From the NCBI RefSeq assembly GCF_022811845.1, contig NZ_CP064266.1, forward strand, positions 1,178,001-1,242,000: 64,000 nucleotides of DNA, read 5' to 3'. The position numbers were made by a program, and so were the translations under genes. Positions 63,981-64,000 of the stretch are shown in pieces (within the stretch, counting starts at the first letter, position 1; every line of letters starts with the position of its first letter). The notes under the pieces were generated by a model, which had not been told where the DNA came from, did no database searches, and saw only the letters and a list, made by a program, of their open reading frames with translations. Source of the DNA: Bacillus pseudomycoides (lineage in GTDB: Bacteria > Bacillota > Bacilli > Bacillales > Bacillaceae_G).

Positions 63981-64000
63981 CTCACTATTTATTTTATAAA

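Noticed and set aside
1..64000. CRISPR arrays, tRNA or rRNA genes, complete insertion sequences, prophage genes
   Set aside because: No regularly spaced repeats, tRNA-like cloverleafs, rRNA segments, transposases or integrases were seen.

Overview
The window looks like the chromosome of a Bacillus cereus group member: low GC, strong GGAGG-type ribosome sites, frequent TTG/GTG starts, and lic, tagU, fabZ, tagGH and eps-type genes of Bacillus kind. Almost everything is on the minus strand and makes or decorates the cell surface. A species cannot be named from this sequence alone.

Layout: (1) 1-3673, a phosphocholine-decoration set: LicB-like permease (cut by the window edge), a winged-helix/LicC/LicA fusion, and a divergent licD. 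(2) 3847-18609, tagU, galE, ugd, then the first polysaccharide cluster, transcribed leftward from about 17445: Wzz-type modulator, BY-kinase, CpsB-type phosphatase, an EAR-like antitermination RNA, galU, sugar-phosphate transferase, and broken genes for an O-antigen polymerase/ligase, a MurJ-like flippase and an asparagine-synthase-like protein, then a GT2. A second galU has its own promoter. (3) fabZ at 18724-19158. (4) 20108-27040, a lasso peptide cluster of the paeninodin type (cyclase, 43-aa precursor, HPr-kinase-like peptide kinase, RRE protein, transglutaminase-fold peptidase, nucleotidyltransferase, ABC exporter). (5) 28079-53312, a long eps-like operon read right to left: epsA, epsB, a second EAR-like RNA, epsC, epsD and epsF-like glycosyltransferases, an EpsG-like polymerase, a swapped-in centre of glycosyltransferases, a pyruvyltransferase, a membrane-anchored GH88/105-like hydrolase, broken acyltransferase and Wzx genes, and epsL-epsM-epsN at the far end. 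(6) a third galU. (7) 54606-63839, a teichoic-acid-type operon: tagD, three CDP-glycerol glycerophosphotransferase-family genes (one broken, one a broken fusion to a GT4), gpsA, tagG and tagH.

How it fits together: GalU, Ugd and GalE supply UDP-sugars. EpsC, L, M and N would make and load a bacillosamine-type diacetamido sugar on undecaprenyl phosphate. The GT genes extend it, and polymerase, flippase and Wzz/BY-kinase pairs assemble and export it. TagU can attach polymers to peptidoglycan. TagD and GpsA feed CDP-glycerol to the Tag transferases, and TagGH exports the product. Both EAR-like RNAs lie near the operon starts, just ahead of hairpins, and intrinsic terminators occur inside both operons, which fits processive antitermination.

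Eight genes are broken, by my reading through 16 single-base gains or losses, nearly all in A/T runs, plus one in-frame stop. Either the assembly has homopolymer errors or these are true pseudogenes or phase-variable alleles; the sequence alone cannot decide.
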